This document shows positions 63,278 through 64,000 of a stretch of 64,000 nucleotides of DNA, one piece after another. Location of the stretch: NCBI GenBank assembly GCA_963780045.1, contig CAVZZZ010000001.1:1054001-1118000 (forward strand). Reading direction: 5' to 3'. Every line of letters starts with the position of its first letter. Within the stretch, counting starts at the first letter, position 1. The notes under the pieces are model-generated. The model worked only from the letters and a program-made list of their open reading frames with translations, made no database searches and had not been told where the DNA came from. The stretch is from JANXQG01 sp963780045. GTDB lineage: Bacteria; Planctomycetota; Planctomycetia; Pirellulales; Thermoguttaceae. The position numbers were made by a program, and so were the translations under genes.

Positions 63278-64000
63278 CTACTTCTGCACTGCCGGCGGCG
63301 GGGTGTACATCTGCCGCGGTTTGCCTGCGGCCACGCGGGTCTTGCTGTACTGCCAGTTGTAGCTCGCCAGCTCCGTCCCCTCGACCCAAGTGCCGCCGAT
63401 CAGCGCCGCGGCGCTCACTGCCAAAAGCACCGTATACAGTGCGCTCACCGCGGGGGTCGTCCAGTACCGGCTCGATCGCCACAACGCGAAGGGAACCAAG
63501 ATCAGCAGCACTGCGCAGCAGATGTTTACAATGAGAGTAGCCGTGCCCGGGCTGTCCACGAAGAACGCGGCGACGACCAGGCCGATCACGGCCACCACGG
63601 AAAGCGCGGCGACGATCGTCCATTCCGACGCACGAATCCACGCGGGCAACTCCCGCTTGGGCTTTGCCGCTTCCTTTTCGCCTTCGCCTTCAGCTTCCGC
63701 GGCTTCAGCCTCGGCTACCGGCTCGGCCGCGACGGCCGCCTCCTCGCCCGCAGTCTCCCCTATAGCCGCTTCGTGAGGCGCGGCTTCCTCGCTCCCGAAG
63801 AGGTGATCGAGGCCAGCGTGCTCGGCGCCGGGTATTTCGGCGGACGAATCGGATATCGGCTCGACTTCAGCCGCCTCTTCGGCGGGAAAAGTGAAATCGG
63901 CCGGCTCGGTAAAATCCAGCTCCTCCAACGGCCCGCTGAAATGGAACTCTTCGGTGGAGGCGTTGATGTCCGCGGCGTGTTCTTCGGCGTGCGGCGCGGC
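63278..64000 (-). CDS. Three-helix membrane protein with acidic N-terminal tail (partial, runs off the window)
   Basis: The frame is open to the window end, so the start lies beyond 64000. A long Ala/Glu-rich soluble part (EEAAPHEAAIGETAGEEAAV, EAEGEGEKEAAKPKRELPAW) precedes three hydrophobic helices (WTIVAALSVVAVIGLVVAAF, TATLIVNICCAVLLILVPFA, VSALYTVLLAVSAAALIGGT) and a short tail NWQYSKTRVAAGKPRQMYTP. No family recognised; inner-membrane location is likely. Confidence 0.6.
   Translation of the reverse strand, partial: AAPHAEEHAADINASTEEFHFSGPLEELDFTEPADFTFPAEEAAEVEPISDSSAEIPGAEHAGLDHLFGSEEAAPHEAAIGETAGEEAAVAAEPVAEAEAAEAEGEGEKEAAKPKRELPAWIRASEWTIVAALSVVAVIGLVVAAFFVDSPGTATLIVNICCAVLLILVPFALWRSSRYWTTPAVSALYTVLLAVSAAALIGGTWVEGTELASYNWQYSKTRVAAGKPRQMYTPPPAVQK

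Overview
This 64 kb, GC-rich window comes from a bacterium that is most likely a planctomycete (Planctomycetota, possibly Pirellulales). The case rests on extracellular HAF-repeat and PEP-CTERM-like secreted proteins, a formylglycine-enzyme-like secreted protein, short palindromic repeats read as peptides inside coding regions (the GRIANPS and PSCREGL type peptides), and a reduced peptidoglycan cluster murE-murF-mraY-murG lacking murD and ftsW. The assignment is an inference; there is no rRNA or other decisive marker here.

Layout. 0-4.4 kb: a lipid kinase, then an acyltransferase-like condensation protein and a membrane glycosyltransferase. 4.4-27.3 kb: an accessory island built from copies of a transposase element (family A: HUH/Y1 RAYT-like transposase with a DnaA-domain-IV-like C-terminus and 25-bp terminal inverted repeats), two near-identical polymorphic-toxin precursors with HINT pretoxin domains and different toxin tips, their candidate immunity genes, a third orphan toxin/immunity pair, two Rpn/PD-(D/E)XK genes, two IS remnants that end in the same hairpin, HAF-repeat genes, an LRR fragment and a 5'-truncated group II intron. 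27.4-54.9 kb: mostly chromosomal genes, namely a thioester-reductase-like SDR with an SCP2 domain, a secreted protein, an HTH protein, murG/mraY/murF/murE, aroC, a secreted beta-propeller-like protein, a Uma2 nuclease, mnmE, a SUMF1-type protein, an ApbE-like flavin transferase, hemB, a Ser/Thr kinase, truB and a ketosynthase homologue without its catalytic residues. 55-61 kb: a second mosaic with two near-identical family-B elements, HAF and autotransporter-type genes, a 375-bp plus 108-bp duplication and a phage-tail gene relic. 61.9-64 kb: a protein carrying three palindromic repeats and a membrane protein that runs off the window.

How it works together. The island reads as a toxin/immunity exchange locus whose precursor was duplicated with a new C-terminal tip, then cut up by RAYT-like elements. 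Each element copy sits at a breakpoint of another gene, and its ends supply short tails and stop codons to the interrupted frames. Several families of short palindromic repeats are scattered in and between genes, one of them in frame inside the GTPase domain of mnmE.

Caution. Many genes carry single-base frame breaks, including murG and murF, which should be essential. Base-level assembly errors are therefore likely, and not every frameshifted gene here is a true pseudogene. Long identical repeats also make local misassembly possible.
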